Notes: generated by a model from the sequence alone, not told the origin. A stretch of 64,000 nucleotides of DNA from UBA7672 sp040398425 (GCA_040398425.1 JBBATZ010000014.1:6753-70752); one strand, 5' to 3'. Positions 33,522 through 42,482 are shown, counted from the stretch's first letter. Translations and numbers: made by a program.

Positions 33522-34637
33522 ATGAGCATCACCGGATTTGTCGCTGCTGGTTTCGAGCCTGTACGCGAGGCTTTCGAGAAAAACTTCGCCAACGGGCTGG
33601 AGCATGGCGCGTGCTTCGCAGCCGGCCTCGGTGACGAGCTGGTGGTGGATCTGCGCGGAGGATTTGCGGATCGCGCCGGGACTGTGGCTTGGGACGAGCG
33701 GACGCTGTGCCCGGTCTATTCGGCGACGAAGCCGATTGGCGCGCTGGTCATTGCGATGCTGGTCGAGCGCGGGTCGCTCGACTACGACGCGCCGGTTGCA
33801 GACTACTGGCCGGAGTTCGCGGCGAACGGCAAAGGCGCCTACACGGTGGCCGAGGCGCTGTCGCATCAGGCGGGCGTGCCGGGCTTTCCCGACGCCATCG
33901 ATCCCGTGCTGTGGCTTGATCCGCCGGCGCTCTCGGCAGAGCTCGCGAAGCTGGCGCCGATGTGGCCGCGTGGCGAAGGCTCGGGCTATCACCCGCTGAC
34001 GTGGGGCTATATCGCCGGCGAGCTGGTGCGGCGCGTTTCAAAGCGGTCGCTCGGGACGATCCTGCGTGAGGATATCTGTGCGCCACTGGGTATCGAATTC
34101 TGGATTGGCTTGCCCGAGAACGAACACGGGCGCTGCGCTGAACTGCTGAAGCCAAAGGCGGCGGCGCAGTTTCCGCACAAGAATGCCGAGACACGTGCGG
34201 CCTTCCTGACGCCGTGGGCCGCGGCGCCGCGTGGTACGACGGAATGGCGCAAGACGGAGATTCCCTCGGCCAATGGGCACGGTACGGCGCCAGCGATGGC
34301 GCGGCTCTATTCGGCCTTCGCACAGAAGGGCCGCATCGGCGAGGCGCGGGTAATTGCGCCGGTGACATGGGACGAGCTGACGCGCGAGCGTGTGGCGGGC
34401 GAGGATCGTGTGCTGCCGGGGCGAGTTGCCTATGGCGCGGGCGTAATGCGGAACCTGCCGCTGATATATGGGCCCAACCCGGCGACGCTGTGTCATTCGG
34501 GTTGGGGCGGGTCAGGCGCGTTCGGAGATCCGGAGACGGGGCTGTCGGGCGCCTACATCATGAACCGGCAGGGGACCCACCTGCTGGAGGATGATCGGCG
34601 GTCGAAACTGATCGCTGCGCTTTACGGCTGCCTCTAG
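33522..34637 (+). CDS. Beta-lactamase-family serine hydrolase/esterase
   Basis: A 371-residue cytosolic or soluble member of the class C beta-lactamase fold family (EstB/carboxylesterase type). The catalytic SxxK is SATK (in VYSATKPIGAL), and the YxN-like motif region is GSGYHPLTWGYI. A late SGW segment (CHSGWGGSGAFGDPE) fits the KTG-equivalent region. No signal peptide is visible, unlike the lipoprotein homologue at 8.0-9.3 kb. Convergent with a phosphatase gene, overlapping by 4 bases. Confidence 0.87.
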   Translation: MSITGFVAAGFEPVREAFEKNFANGLEHGACFAAGLGDELVVDLRGGFADRAGTVAWDERTLCPVYSATKPIGALVIAMLVERGSLDYDAPVADYWPEFAANGKGAYTVAEALSHQAGVPGFPDAIDPVLWLDPPALSAELAKLAPMWPRGEGSGYHPLTWGYIAGELVRRVSKRSLGTILREDICAPLGIEFWIGLPENEHGRCAELLKPKAAAQFPHKNAETRAAFLTPWAAAPRGTTEWRKTEIPSANGHGTAPAMARLYSAFAQKGRIGEARVIAPVTWDELTRERVAGEDRVLPGRVAYGAGVMRNLPLIYGPNPATLCHSGWGGSGAFGDPETGLSGAYIMNRQGTHLLEDDRRSKLIAALYGCL

Positions 34638-35362
34638 CCCGCCTGCAGGAATTGCGGGGCCCCGCCCTCCTTCAGCATCACAGCCGTGAGAGGACCGCCG
34701 AAGCAGGCGCCCCTATCGATATTGATGCGGCGGAACTTGAACTCGGGCTCGAAACCCTTTGGCGTGTGGCCGTGGATGATGGTGATGCCTTTGAGCTCTT
34801 CGCGATCAGGCCAGTTGTCGTCGTTGAAGAAACGGTCGGAACGCGTCCAGAGATAGGTGCGCTCGGATTCATTGGGAAAGGTGAGTGGCTCAATGCCGGC
34901 GTGCACGAAGACCAGCTTCCGGTCAGCCGCCTGATGGATCAGCGGCAGGCGGCGCATCCAGGTCATATGCTCGCGGGGGATTGTCTCGCGCCAATGCGCA
35001 TCGGCAAGTCCGGGTCCGCCAGCATAGCTATCGGCTGTTTCCGCGCCGCCCTGAGTCCACCACGATCCATCATCGCCTGCAGGGTCTGAAGCGTCATAGG
35101 CGTCGAGCATCATCTGCGCGTGATTGCCCATCAGCGAGATCACGCGGAATTTTCCGCTGCCATCGAACAGTGCTTCGAGCGCGAGGATTGCTTCGATCAC
35201 ACCGTGACTGTCGGGCCCGCGATCAACGAAGTCGCCGAGGTGGACGATGCAGGCGGGGAGCTTTTCGAAGGCGATGCGATCGATAATGGACTCATGCAGC
35301 CAGCGCAGCTTGTCTGCTTCGCCGTGCACGTCGCCGATTGCGAAATAGAGTGTCGCAGCCAT
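34634..35362 (-). CDS. Calcineurin-like metallophosphoesterase
   Basis: A 242-residue PPP-type metallophosphatase. All metal motifs are present: IGDVHGE, GDFVDRGPDS, MGNH, VHAGI and IHGHT. This subtype dephosphorylates Ser/Thr or diadenosine tetraphosphate (ApaH-like). The start at 35362 puts the first motif at residue 9. Neighbours do not indicate a specific substrate. Confidence 0.9.
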   Translation of the reverse strand: MAATLYFAIGDVHGEADKLRWLHESIIDRIAFEKLPACIVHLGDFVDRGPDSHGVIEAILALEALFDGSGKFRVISLMGNHAQMMLDAYDASDPAGDDGSWWTQGGAETADSYAGGPGLADAHWRETIPREHMTWMRRLPLIHQAADRKLVFVHAGIEPLTFPNESERTYLWTRSDRFFNDDNWPDREELKGITIIHGHTPKGFEPEFKFRRINIDRGACFGGPLTAVMLKEGGAPQFLQAG

Positions 35363-35434
35363 GCCTTCCTGCCTTCAGCGGTCAGGGGTGAGCCCCTTTT
35401 CCGCTGCCTGCAAGTGGCCTCCAGCTGGCAGAGA

Positions 35435-35821
35435 TCAGGCGTGGATGCTGGCCAGCTTGGCGAGGATAGCGACGCCCTGCGGGCCGCCATCGCCGCGCAC
35501 ATCCTTGGCGTGCAGGGCGACCAGGGCGGCGAGGTGGGCCCTTGCGATCATGAGCATCTTGTCATCGAGCGGGTTGGCGCCCTTGCGCAGCGTCTCAATC
35601 AGCCCGCGCGCGATCTTGCCGAGCAGGGGATAACCCAGCACGCCAGCGAGACCCGCCATATCGTGCATTGGCGCGTATATTGTCTCAAGTGCGAGCGAGC
35701 GAGGCGTTGCGCCGTTGACGGCTTGCTGCAGGGTTTCAAGCTGGCCCTTGACCTGCGCCGACCATTCGGCGCGGGCAGCTTCCCATTCAGGTGACGTCGT
35801 CGGATCAACGGATGCGCTCAT
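35435..35821 (-). CDS. Hpt-like histidine phosphotransfer domain protein
   Basis: A 128-residue all-alpha protein. The segment IYAPMHDMAGLAGVLGYPLLGKIA resembles an Hpt domain, with its phospho-acceptor histidine in MHDMAG; later helices (MIARAHLAALVALHAKDV) fit the four-helix bundle. It probably relays phosphate in a phosphorelay, but no kinase or regulator is next to it. I chose the ATG at 35821 because it begins the hydrophilic domain; upstream frame extension is not supported. Confidence 0.55.
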   Translation of the reverse strand: MSASVDPTTSPEWEAARAEWSAQVKGQLETLQQAVNGATPRSLALETIYAPMHDMAGLAGVLGYPLLGKIARGLIETLRKGANPLDDKMLMIARAHLAALVALHAKDVRGDGGPQGVAILAKLASIHA

Positions 35822-36142
35822 GGTATGCCTTAACCCCCCCACTGAATCCGACGCGCCAGTCAGCTGTCTGATGGCTGTCTGACGCCGCCTGTAAATCACG
35901 GACAGGGTTTCCTGCGCATGAAGCGCGGGACGGTATTTTCCCGGTGTCCGGAAAAAATGCACAAATCCCGAGCCGCGGCGAATCTGACCCCGAATTGTTA
36001 AGACAATCCTTCCCGGAAACCGCTTGAGCCACGCAATTGCTGGACAATTCCGGTTAAGATTTTCGGGAACAATCTGGCGCCGGACTTGCGACCTGAATTG
36101 CGAAATCGCTTCGGCGGCTTCGCATGGCAAACCTCTCCTCAA
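35822..36142. other. Intergenic region without clear gene
   Basis: 321 bases between the Hpt-like gene and the shared terminator. It contains a C-run at 35836-35842, several short dyads, and a CCTCTCCTC pyrimidine stretch at 36132-36140 just before the terminator. A plus-strand small RNA ending at that terminator is conceivable. No ORF is convincing. Confidence 0.5.
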
Positions 36143-36172
36143 AACCCGCGGGACCAATCCCCGCGGGTTTTT
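36143..36172. terminator. Strong bidirectional intrinsic terminator
   Basis: A perfect 10-bp stem aacccgcggg (36143-36152) and cccgcgggtt (36160-36169) with 7-base loop. Five T follow on the plus strand, and aaaa precedes on the plus strand (four T on the minus strand). It ends the rarD transcript 23 bases after its stop on the minus strand. No plus-strand gene ends here. Confidence 0.85.
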
Positions 36173-36195
36173 CTCTGGGTCGGCCAGCTATGGAG

Positions 36196-37122
36196 TCAGT
36201 CCGCTGCGGCCACAGGCGCGACAGCCGGGATCACCTCAGGCGCAACAGGGCGGGACGGGCGGCCCGCGAGCGTGAACATGATCACCCCCAGCCAGATCAG
36301 ACCGAAGGTAACCGCGTGGACCATGGTGAAGTGTTCGCCCATTGCGAGGCCAATCAGAAACTGAATGCTGGGCGCGATGTATTGCAGGATGCCGATGGTC
36401 GACAGGCGCAGGCGGCGTGCGCCCATCGCAAACAGGATCAACGGCGTCGCCGTCAGCGGACCGGCCAGCAGGAGAAGCGCAACAAACACGGGCTCGCCTG
36501 ACCCGAAGGCGAGGGTCCCCGCCGGCAGGAAGAAGAGAAGATAGAGCAGGGCTACAGGCGCGAGCCAAAGCGCCTCCATGCCAAAACCGATGCGGCTGTC
36601 GACGGCAGTTGTCTTGCGTATTGCGCCGTAGATGGCGAACGAGAAAGCCAGCGAGAGCGAGACCCACGGAAACTGGCCTACGACCAGCGTCTGGTTCAGC
36701 ACGCCAAGTGCCGCGATCACAAGGGCGACGAGCTGCAGCGGTCTGAATCGCTCGCCGAAGAAGATGGCCGCGAACAGGAAGACGACCAGCGGATTGATGA
36801 AATAGCCGAGGCTGCCTTCAAGCACGCGATGGCTGGTGACGGCCCAGATGTAGATCGTCCAGTTGGTCGCGATCGCGAGGCTGGAGCCGAGCAGGGTGAA
36901 CAGCAGGCGTGGCTGTCGCGTGAGGCTGGCGAACTCGCCAAGCTTCCCGGCGGCAGCCACGAGGATGAACGCGGTCGGCACTGACCAGATGATCCGGTGG
37001 GCCAGGATGGTCAGCGGCGGCATCGCTCCGAGAAACTGGAAATAGAGCGGCAGGAAGCCCCACACGCCGTAGGCCGCCATGGCGGCGAATAGTCCTGCGC
37101 GGGCTTCAGTGTTCGTGGGCAT
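36196..37122 (-). CDS. rarD: RarD-type EamA permease
   Basis: A 308-residue inner-membrane protein with about ten hydrophobic segments. RarD hallmarks are AMAAYGVWGFLPLYFQF near the start, LAHRIIWSVP, and TNWTIYIWAVTSHRVLEGSLGYFINPL. RarD homologues are linked to chloramphenicol sensitivity; their physiological substrate is unknown. A strong terminator follows its stop. It stands alone on the minus strand between hpt-like and the asd homologue. Confidence 0.9.
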   Translation of the reverse strand: MPTNTEARAGLFAAMAAYGVWGFLPLYFQFLGAMPPLTILAHRIIWSVPTAFILVAAAGKLGEFASLTRQPRLLFTLLGSSLAIATNWTIYIWAVTSHRVLEGSLGYFINPLVVFLFAAIFFGERFRPLQLVALVIAALGVLNQTLVVGQFPWVSLSLAFSFAIYGAIRKTTAVDSRIGFGMEALWLAPVALLYLLFFLPAGTLAFGSGEPVFVALLLLAGPLTATPLILFAMGARRLRLSTIGILQYIAPSIQFLIGLAMGEHFTMVHAVTFGLIWLGVIMFTLAGRPSRPVAPEVIPAVAPVAAAD

Positions 37123-37227
37123 CGCGGCTAGATAGGCTGGTTCTTCCCACGCCGTAACCGGCAGGCAGGCGATAGTTTCTCAACGATCCCGGAGAATTTC
37201 TCCTGGCGGCGTAGATGCGGCGCGGCG

Positions 37228-38307
37228 CTAGTCCTTGTCCTTGGTCTCCACCGCACGCGCCTCAGCGCTCATGCTCACACCGATGACGCCAGGAAACGCG
37301 CCGCGGTTGAGCAGGAGTTCAGCGCATTGCACCGCGCACATGGCCCCGCCATTGCGCAGGTCGTCCGCCACGATCCACATGGCAAGGCCGTTCTCGACGG
37401 TCGGGTCGTCACGGACGCGGCAGACATAGGTGGCCCACTCACCAACCGCGCCGATCGGCGTCTCGTAGCCGTCCTCTTCCTCGCGCCGGTCGATCAGGAG
37501 GATGCCAGGCGATTCACGCAGCAGGGCGCGGGCTTCTTCTGCCGACATGGGCTGGGCCAGTTCGATGTGGACCGCTTCGCCGATGCTGACGAAGGTCGGC
37601 ACCCGCACGCAGGTCGCGACCACCTGGATGTCGTTGTCGACGATCTTCCGCGTCTCTGCGGAGAGGCGCCATTCTTCCTCGGTGAAGCCGTCATCCATCA
37701 CCTCGTCGATCGACGGGATGACGTTGAAGGCGATTTGACGCGGAAACTCTTTCGGCTCGGGCGACTGGTTTACGTAGATGCCCTTGGTCTGCACCCACAG
37801 CTCGTCGATGGCGCGCTGGCCTTCGCCCGAGACAGACTGGTAGGTCGCCACCACCACGCGCAGGACGCCGACCGCGTCATGCAGCGGCTTCAGCGTGCGG
37901 ACGAGCTGGCAGGTTGCGCCATCCGGCACGGCGATGATGTTGCGCTTGGTGTAGCCTTCGATGGCGGCACCATTGACCTCCGGCACCATCAGCGGGACCT
38001 GCGGATCATTGCGGAAGGCGCGCGAGGTGTCGATGACGATGCAGCCGGCTGCAGAAATGGCGTTGCCGTACTTGCGGGCGGCCTGGTCGCCCGTGGCCAT
38101 GAAGCAGAGCTGGATGGTCGTGAAGTCAAATTCATCGACGTCACGCGCCTTCAGCGTGGCGTCGCCGAAGCTGATCTCCGAGCCCATCATCTTGCGGGAG
38201 GCAAGCGCGATGACCTCGGTGGCCGGGAAGCCCCGTTCAGCGAGAATGCCGAGGATTTCCCGGCCCACCATGCCGGTTGCTCCAAGAACTGCGATCTTCA
38301 ACGCCAT
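37228..38307 (-). CDS. Aspartate-semialdehyde dehydrogenase homologue lacking catalytic Cys and His
   Basis: A 359-residue protein of the Asd fold. The NADP motif LGATGMVGRE, the phosphate-binding AFRNDP, Gln157 (ATYQSVSGEG) and Arg235 (ATCVRVPTF) are all kept. At the active site the usual NPNC is VPDG: the nucleophile Cys is Gly130, and the nearest Cys (133) sits three residues later. The acid-base His, normally seven residues after the Arg, is Ile242. It occupies the usual asd/leuB neighbourhood. A catalytically altered or regulatory paralogue is likely; the true asd would be elsewhere. Start chosen at ATG 38307. Confidence 0.85.
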   Translation of the reverse strand: MALKIAVLGATGMVGREILGILAERGFPATEVIALASRKMMGSEISFGDATLKARDVDEFDFTTIQLCFMATGDQAARKYGNAISAAGCIVIDTSRAFRNDPQVPLMVPEVNGAAIEGYTKRNIIAVPDGATCQLVRTLKPLHDAVGVLRVVVATYQSVSGEGQRAIDELWVQTKGIYVNQSPEPKEFPRQIAFNVIPSIDEVMDDGFTEEEWRLSAETRKIVDNDIQVVATCVRVPTFVSIGEAVHIELAQPMSAEEARALLRESPGILLIDRREEEDGYETPIGAVGEWATYVCRVRDDPTVENGLAMWIVADDLRNGGAMCAVQCAELLLNRGAFPGVIGVSMSAEARAVETKDKD

Positions 38308-38523
38308 GCCCGTCTCCTTCTGCGTGCAACGCATATAGGTGTTCGTCGTGTTGTGGTCACATTCGTGCGGTTTGCTGGCCGCGTTAGCCCGTTGGCTGGG
38401 CGGCGCGTATCAGCCGCACCGCCGGAATGCCTGGTCCAGTTGCCTCAAATCAGTCCGCGAGCCTAGAGGATGCGGACGGATTCGTGCGGCTGGGGCCCGC
38501 TGAACGGGCGATTGGGAGTTGGA

Positions 38524-38901
38524 ATGTCGGACCTTGCCGCGCTCGTGCGACGCAATGTCGACCGTTACAATTCGAACGATGTGGACGGCATGCTCGATTG
38601 CTGTGCCGACGATGTGATCTTCGAGACGATCACCAATCCAGGCGGCATGATCCGGCTGAACGGCAAGGTCGAGATGCGGGAGATCATCGAGGCGACCACG
38701 CGGGCCTTCCGCGAGCGCCGGCACGAGGTCGTCAGCATTCTGGTCGACGGCGAAAAAGCTGCGGCGGAGACGGTTTTTTCCGGTGTTGCGGCGACGGAGC
38801 TGGGACAGCATGTCAGGCCGGGCGAGCATATCTCGATCCGGGGGGCGACCATGTTCGAACAGCGCGACAACAAGCTGGCGCGGATCTGCGACTACAGCTG
38901 A
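38524..38901 (+). CDS. SnoaL-like NTF2-fold protein
   Basis: A 125-residue NTF2/SnoaL-fold protein (LAALVRRNVDRYNSNDVDGML start; IRLNGKVEMREIIEATTRAF; MFEQRDNKLARICDYS end). A ligand pocket with isomerase-like or binding function is probable but not identifiable. The ATG at 38524 follows a gggag-like site (ttgggagttgga). It is divergent from the asd homologue and convergent with the next VOC gene, 3 bases apart. Confidence 0.8.
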   Translation: MSDLAALVRRNVDRYNSNDVDGMLDCCADDVIFETITNPGGMIRLNGKVEMREIIEATTRAFRERRHEVVSILVDGEKAAAETVFSGVAATELGQHVRPGEHISIRGATMFEQRDNKLARICDYS

Positions 38902-38904
38902 CCC

Positions 38905-39246
38905 CTACTTTTCACTCCAGACGCCCATTTCATTTCCGCCGGGCTCGCGGAAGTGGAAGCGGCGGCCGCCGGAAAACGCAAAGATCGGCTGGGTGATCGT
39001 GCCCCCTGCGGTGGTCACGGCTATCTCGGCAGCTTCGAGATCATCGGTCTTCAGGATCACCAGCGGCGCGGCGGAGGTTTCGGCCGGGTCGCTCTGGATG
39101 CCGCCATCGAGGCCGGCATTGGTCATCGCCGCGTAGGTCGGGCCGTAGTCCTGGAATGACCAGTCGAACGCCCTGGCGAAGAAGCCCTTGCTGGCGGCGA
39201 GATCGCCGCTGGCAAATTCCACATAGTCGATCTTGAGAAGGGTCAT
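38905..39246 (-). CDS. VOC family protein
   Basis: A 113-residue single vicinal-oxygen-chelate unit (KIDYVEFASGDLAASKGFFA; QDYGPTYAAMTNAGLDGGI; FREPGGNEMGVWSE). It resembles the PhnB/lactoylglutathione-lyase-like group that often works as a dimer; substrate unknown. Start ATG at 39246 begins the first beta strand. Convergent with the SnoaL gene. Confidence 0.83.
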   Translation of the reverse strand: MTLLKIDYVEFASGDLAASKGFFARAFDWSFQDYGPTYAAMTNAGLDGGIQSDPAETSAAPLVILKTDDLEAAEIAVTTAGGTITQPIFAFSGGRRFHFREPGGNEMGVWSEK

Positions 39247-39326
39247 GCGCGCGCCTTTTTGTTCCTGATATGTTCTAGACGTTGCGGCGGGGCGCTTCAA
39301 GAGTGGTGGCGAATGTTTCGCGCGCT

Positions 39327-40403
39327 CTAGAGGTGTTTGAGAATTGCGTCGGCCATCTGGCGGGTCGACAGTGTGCCGCTAAGGTCGGCGGTGCGCGCGC
39401 CGTCGACCAGCGCCTTGTTGACCGCGTTGAAGATGCGGTCGGCGGTTTCGGGCCGGCCGAGGCTCCAGCGCATCACCATCTCGAGGGACAGGATCGCGGC
39501 GATCGGATTGGCGAGGCCCTTGCCGGCGATGTCGGGCGCGGAGCCGTGCACCGGCTCGTATAGACCCGGCACGCCGGGGTCGCCCAGCGCGGCTGACGGC
39601 AGCATGCCGATCGAGCCAGTCAGCATGGCAGCTTCGTCCGAGAGGATGTCGCCGAACAGGTTGTCTGCCAGCAGGACGTTGATGTCCTTCGGCGCTTTTA
39701 CGAGGTGCATGGCGGCGGCGTCTGCCAGCATGTGATCAAGCTTCACGTCTGCGTACTGTTCAGCGTGCAGCTTCGTCACTTCCTCGCGCCAGAGCAGGCC
39801 GGAATCCATGACGTTGGATTTCTCGCAGGAGAGTACGCCGGCAAATTTGCTGTTACGGACGCGGCCACGCGCCAGTTCGAAGGCGCGGGCTGCGACGCGG
39901 CGGATTTCGCTGGTCGTGTAGCTCTGCGTGTCGACGCCGCGGCGTTCGCCATTGGGCAGGGTCTCGATCGTCTTGGGCTGGCCGAAATAGACGCCGGAGG
40001 TCAGCTCCCGCACGATCATGATGTCGAGGCCTTCGACCAGTTCCTTCTTCAGCGCGGAGGCGCCAGCAAGGGACGGGAAGCAGAAGGCCGGACGCAGGTT
40101 AGCGTAGACGTCGAGATTCTTGCGCATCGCCAGAAGCGCAGCCTCCGGGCGCTTGTCGCGCGGAACACGGTCCCATTGCGGGCCGCCGACGGCGCCCATC
40201 AGGATAGCGTCCGACTTGCGGGCCTGCGCCATCACCTCGTCGGTCAGCGGCGTGCCGAACTGATCGTAGGAGACGCCGCCGAAGAAGGCGGAGTTGATCT
40301 GCAGGTCGGGCGCGACAAGCACGGCGACGCGACGCGCTTCCTCGGTCACTTCCGGGCCGATGCCGTCGCCGGGCAGAAGCAGCAGGGATTGCACGTTGGT
40401 CAT
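39327..40403 (-). CDS. leuB: 3-isopropylmalate dehydrogenase
   Basis: A 358-residue NAD-dependent dehydrogenase that oxidises and decarboxylates 3-isopropylmalate in leucine synthesis. Family motifs are LLPGDGIGPEV, RELTSGVYFGQPK, LLADNLFGDILSDEAAMLTGSIGMLPSA and PVHGSAPDIAGKG. ATG at 40403 gives the usual start. leuD and leuC are on the same strand but 3.2 and 14.5 kb upstream, so this is not a compact leu operon. A LysR gene lies 31 bases upstream on the same strand. Confidence 0.96.
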   Translation of the reverse strand: MTNVQSLLLLPGDGIGPEVTEEARRVAVLVAPDLQINSAFFGGVSYDQFGTPLTDEVMAQARKSDAILMGAVGGPQWDRVPRDKRPEAALLAMRKNLDVYANLRPAFCFPSLAGASALKKELVEGLDIMIVRELTSGVYFGQPKTIETLPNGERRGVDTQSYTTSEIRRVAARAFELARGRVRNSKFAGVLSCEKSNVMDSGLLWREEVTKLHAEQYADVKLDHMLADAAAMHLVKAPKDINVLLADNLFGDILSDEAAMLTGSIGMLPSAALGDPGVPGLYEPVHGSAPDIAGKGLANPIAAILSLEMVMRWSLGRPETADRIFNAVNKALVDGARTADLSGTLSTRQMADAILKHL

Positions 40404-40434
40404 AGCGTCGTTTCCGTCTTGATTGCGAGGCGTC

Positions 40435-41394
40435 TTAGGCCGTTTCAGCGCGACGGGAAACCCGCTCGCCGTTCGCGGCCATGGTTCGGCCGCCGACTTC
40501 GCGGATGACCTCGCGAATCCATGCCAGGACAGGATCTGCCGCCCGCACGTGACTCCATACAAAGGTCAGGTCGAGATCCGTGTCTGGGAGGGGCGGTTCT
40601 TTCAGGATCAGGCCGAATGTATCGGCGAAACGCGTGGCGAAGGCGCGACTCACCGTCGTCGCCAGGTCGGTCTGCGACACCGCGGACAGGGCGGCCATGA
40701 AGTGCGGCGTTACCAGCGCCATACGGCGTTTGACGCCGGTCCGCGCCAGCTGGGCGTCCAGTTCCGACCCCGCATCGCCGAAGATCGAGATGCCGACGTG
40801 ATCAACGCGGCCATAGTCCTCGACTGTCCATTTCCGCTTGGCCATGGGATGCCCGCTTCGCAGGACGAGGGCGAGCCTGTCGCGTGCGAACGGCGCGCTG
40901 CGGGCGCCCGGCGGCAGAGGCGTGTTCGATTGCGCAAACGCCAGATCCAGCCGGCCAGTTTCGATCCGCTCCACCAGATCCGGGCCATAGCCTTCGAAGC
41001 GAATGTCGATGCCGGGCGCTTCCTTCGCTAGCCGCGCCATCAAGGCCGGCGCAAGCAGGATGGTGTGGATGTCGATGCCTGCGATCCGGACCGTGCGTTC
41101 GGTCGTGGCCGGGTCGAAGCCGGGATCGCGAAAAACCGCCTTCACATGGTCAAGCGTGGTGGCGAGCTGTACCGACAACGCGGTCGCGCGTGGGCTCAGC
41201 GCATAGCCGCCGCCGGGCGCACGGACGAGGAGCGGATCGCCGAGGACGTCGCGGAGCCTGGCGAGCGCCCTGCTCATGGCGGGCTGGCTGAGGCCGACCT
41301 CGTGCGCGGCATGGCTGACGTTTCGCCGCTTCAGCAGGGCTTCGAGCGCCGGAAGCAGGTTGAGGTCGATCGCCGAGATATTCACTTCACGCAT
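40435..41394 (-). CDS. LysR-family transcriptional regulator
   Basis: A 319-residue LTTR. The N-terminal winged helix (about 5-65; ALLKRRNVSHAAHEVGLSQPAMSRALARLRDVLG) is followed by an effector-binding periplasmic-protein-like domain. It is of the NodD/SyrM-like subtype. It is divergent from a NAD-epimerase gene with a 77-base shared region containing a T-N11-A-like dyad, so autoregulation and control of that gene are likely. leuB follows on the same strand. Confidence 0.92.
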   Translation of the reverse strand: MREVNISAIDLNLLPALEALLKRRNVSHAAHEVGLSQPAMSRALARLRDVLGDPLLVRAPGGGYALSPRATALSVQLATTLDHVKAVFRDPGFDPATTERTVRIAGIDIHTILLAPALMARLAKEAPGIDIRFEGYGPDLVERIETGRLDLAFAQSNTPLPPGARSAPFARDRLALVLRSGHPMAKRKWTVEDYGRVDHVGISIFGDAGSELDAQLARTGVKRRMALVTPHFMAALSAVSQTDLATTVSRAFATRFADTFGLILKEPPLPDTDLDLTFVWSHVRAADPVLAWIREVIREVGGRTMAANGERVSRRAETA

Positions 41395-41401
41395 TACAGA
41401 G

Positions 41402-41425
41402 ATACCAACTATGCATTTCTGGTAT
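41402..41425. promoter_or_regulatory. LysR-type operator dyad between divergent genes
   Basis: A perfect inverted repeat ATACCA (41402-41407) and TGGTAT (41420-41425) with a 12-base spacer. It lies in the 77-base gap between the divergent LysR gene and the NAD-epimerase gene, where LTTR boxes are expected. Confidence 0.7.
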
Positions 41426-41471
41426 GGTGAGGCCGGGCGTATGTTGCTGTCAACAAGCCATGGAGACCGCA

Positions 41472-42482
41472 ATGATCAACACAAAGGGACTGATTACCGT
41501 CTTCGGCTACGGCCCCACGGGAGAGGCCACCGTCGAGCGCCTGCTGGCGCGGGGTCAGGCGGTGCGTGTGGCGCAGCGCAAGCGGCCCGCAAATCTTCCT
41601 GCCGGCGTTTCCTTCATCAATTGCGATGCGCTCAATGCCGACGATGTGAAGCGGGCGATGGCGGGATCCGAGCAGGCGGTCATCACCGTCGGGTTCGAGT
41701 ATACGAGCAAGGTCTGGCAGGAGGCCTGGCCGAAGGCGATGCGCAACTTCATCGCCGCGGCGGAGAGCGCGAACATCCGGGTGGTCATGATCGACAACCT
41801 GTACATGTACGGCCCGCAGGTTGAGCCGCTGCACGAAGACATGCCGCTGACCTCCTATGGCAAGAAGCCCGCAGTCCGCGCAGAGGTCACGCGCATGTGG
41901 CAAGCGGCTGCGCGCGCCGGTAAGATTCGCTGGGCCGCCCTGCGGGCGCCAGATTTCTACGGATCCGGCGTACGAAACTCGCAGCTGGGCGAGACTGCCC
42001 TGGCGCGAATGGCGCAGGGAAAGTCAGCGCAGATCCTGATGGCGCCCGATCTGCTCCATGCGGTTGCCTATGTGCCAGACATTGGCCGCGCGGCCGTGAC
42101 CCTGCTGGATGCTCCGGACGATGCGTTTAATCAGGTGTGGCACGTACCATGCGCGCCGACGCGGACGCCGCGCGAACTGCTGCAGATCGGCGCTGATGCT
42201 GTCGGCAAGCCGCTGAAGCTGATGGCGATGCCGACGCTGATGCTGCGGGCCATCGGTCTGTTCTCCCCCTTCCTGCGCGAGTGCATCGAGATGCGCTTCA
42301 CCTGGAACCGGCCTTACCATGTCGATGCGACCAAGTTTGGCCGTAGGTTCTGGTCTGATGCGACGCCGTTTGAAGTGGGCATTCCCGCTGCGATCCGCAG
42401 CTTCCCTGCAGCTGAGACAGCGCCGGTAAAGGCAAAAAAGAGCAGGGGACACACCCCGGCCGCGACTACAGCCACGCCATAA
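41472..42482 (+). CDS. NAD(P)-dependent epimerase/dehydratase-like protein
   Basis: A 336-residue extended SDR-type protein. The nucleotide-binding motif is VFGYGPTGEATVERLLARG (GxGxxG-like, GYGPTG), and a DNLYMYG segment stands where the catalytic Tyr region lies. The canonical YxxxK is not obvious; TSYGKK at about 140 may serve. It resembles atypical SDR NmrA/NAD-binding proteins. It is divergent from a LysR regulator, which probably controls it. Start is ATG 41472; 41460 is an in-frame alternative. Confidence 0.78.
   Translation: MINTKGLITVFGYGPTGEATVERLLARGQAVRVAQRKRPANLPAGVSFINCDALNADDVKRAMAGSEQAVITVGFEYTSKVWQEAWPKAMRNFIAAAESANIRVVMIDNLYMYGPQVEPLHEDMPLTSYGKKPAVRAEVTRMWQAAARAGKIRWAALRAPDFYGSGVRNSQLGETALARMAQGKSAQILMAPDLLHAVAYVPDIGRAAVTLLDAPDDAFNQVWHVPCAPTRTPRELLQIGADAVGKPLKLMAMPTLMLRAIGLFSPFLRECIEMRFTWNRPYHVDATKFGRRFWSDATPFEVGIPAAIRSFPAAETAPVKAKKSRGHTPAATTATP

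Noticed and set aside
36143..36172. Terminator of a hidden plus-strand gene
   Set aside because: No plus-strand ORF precedes it; it fits the rarD end on the minus strand, so an sRNA is only a low-level possibility.
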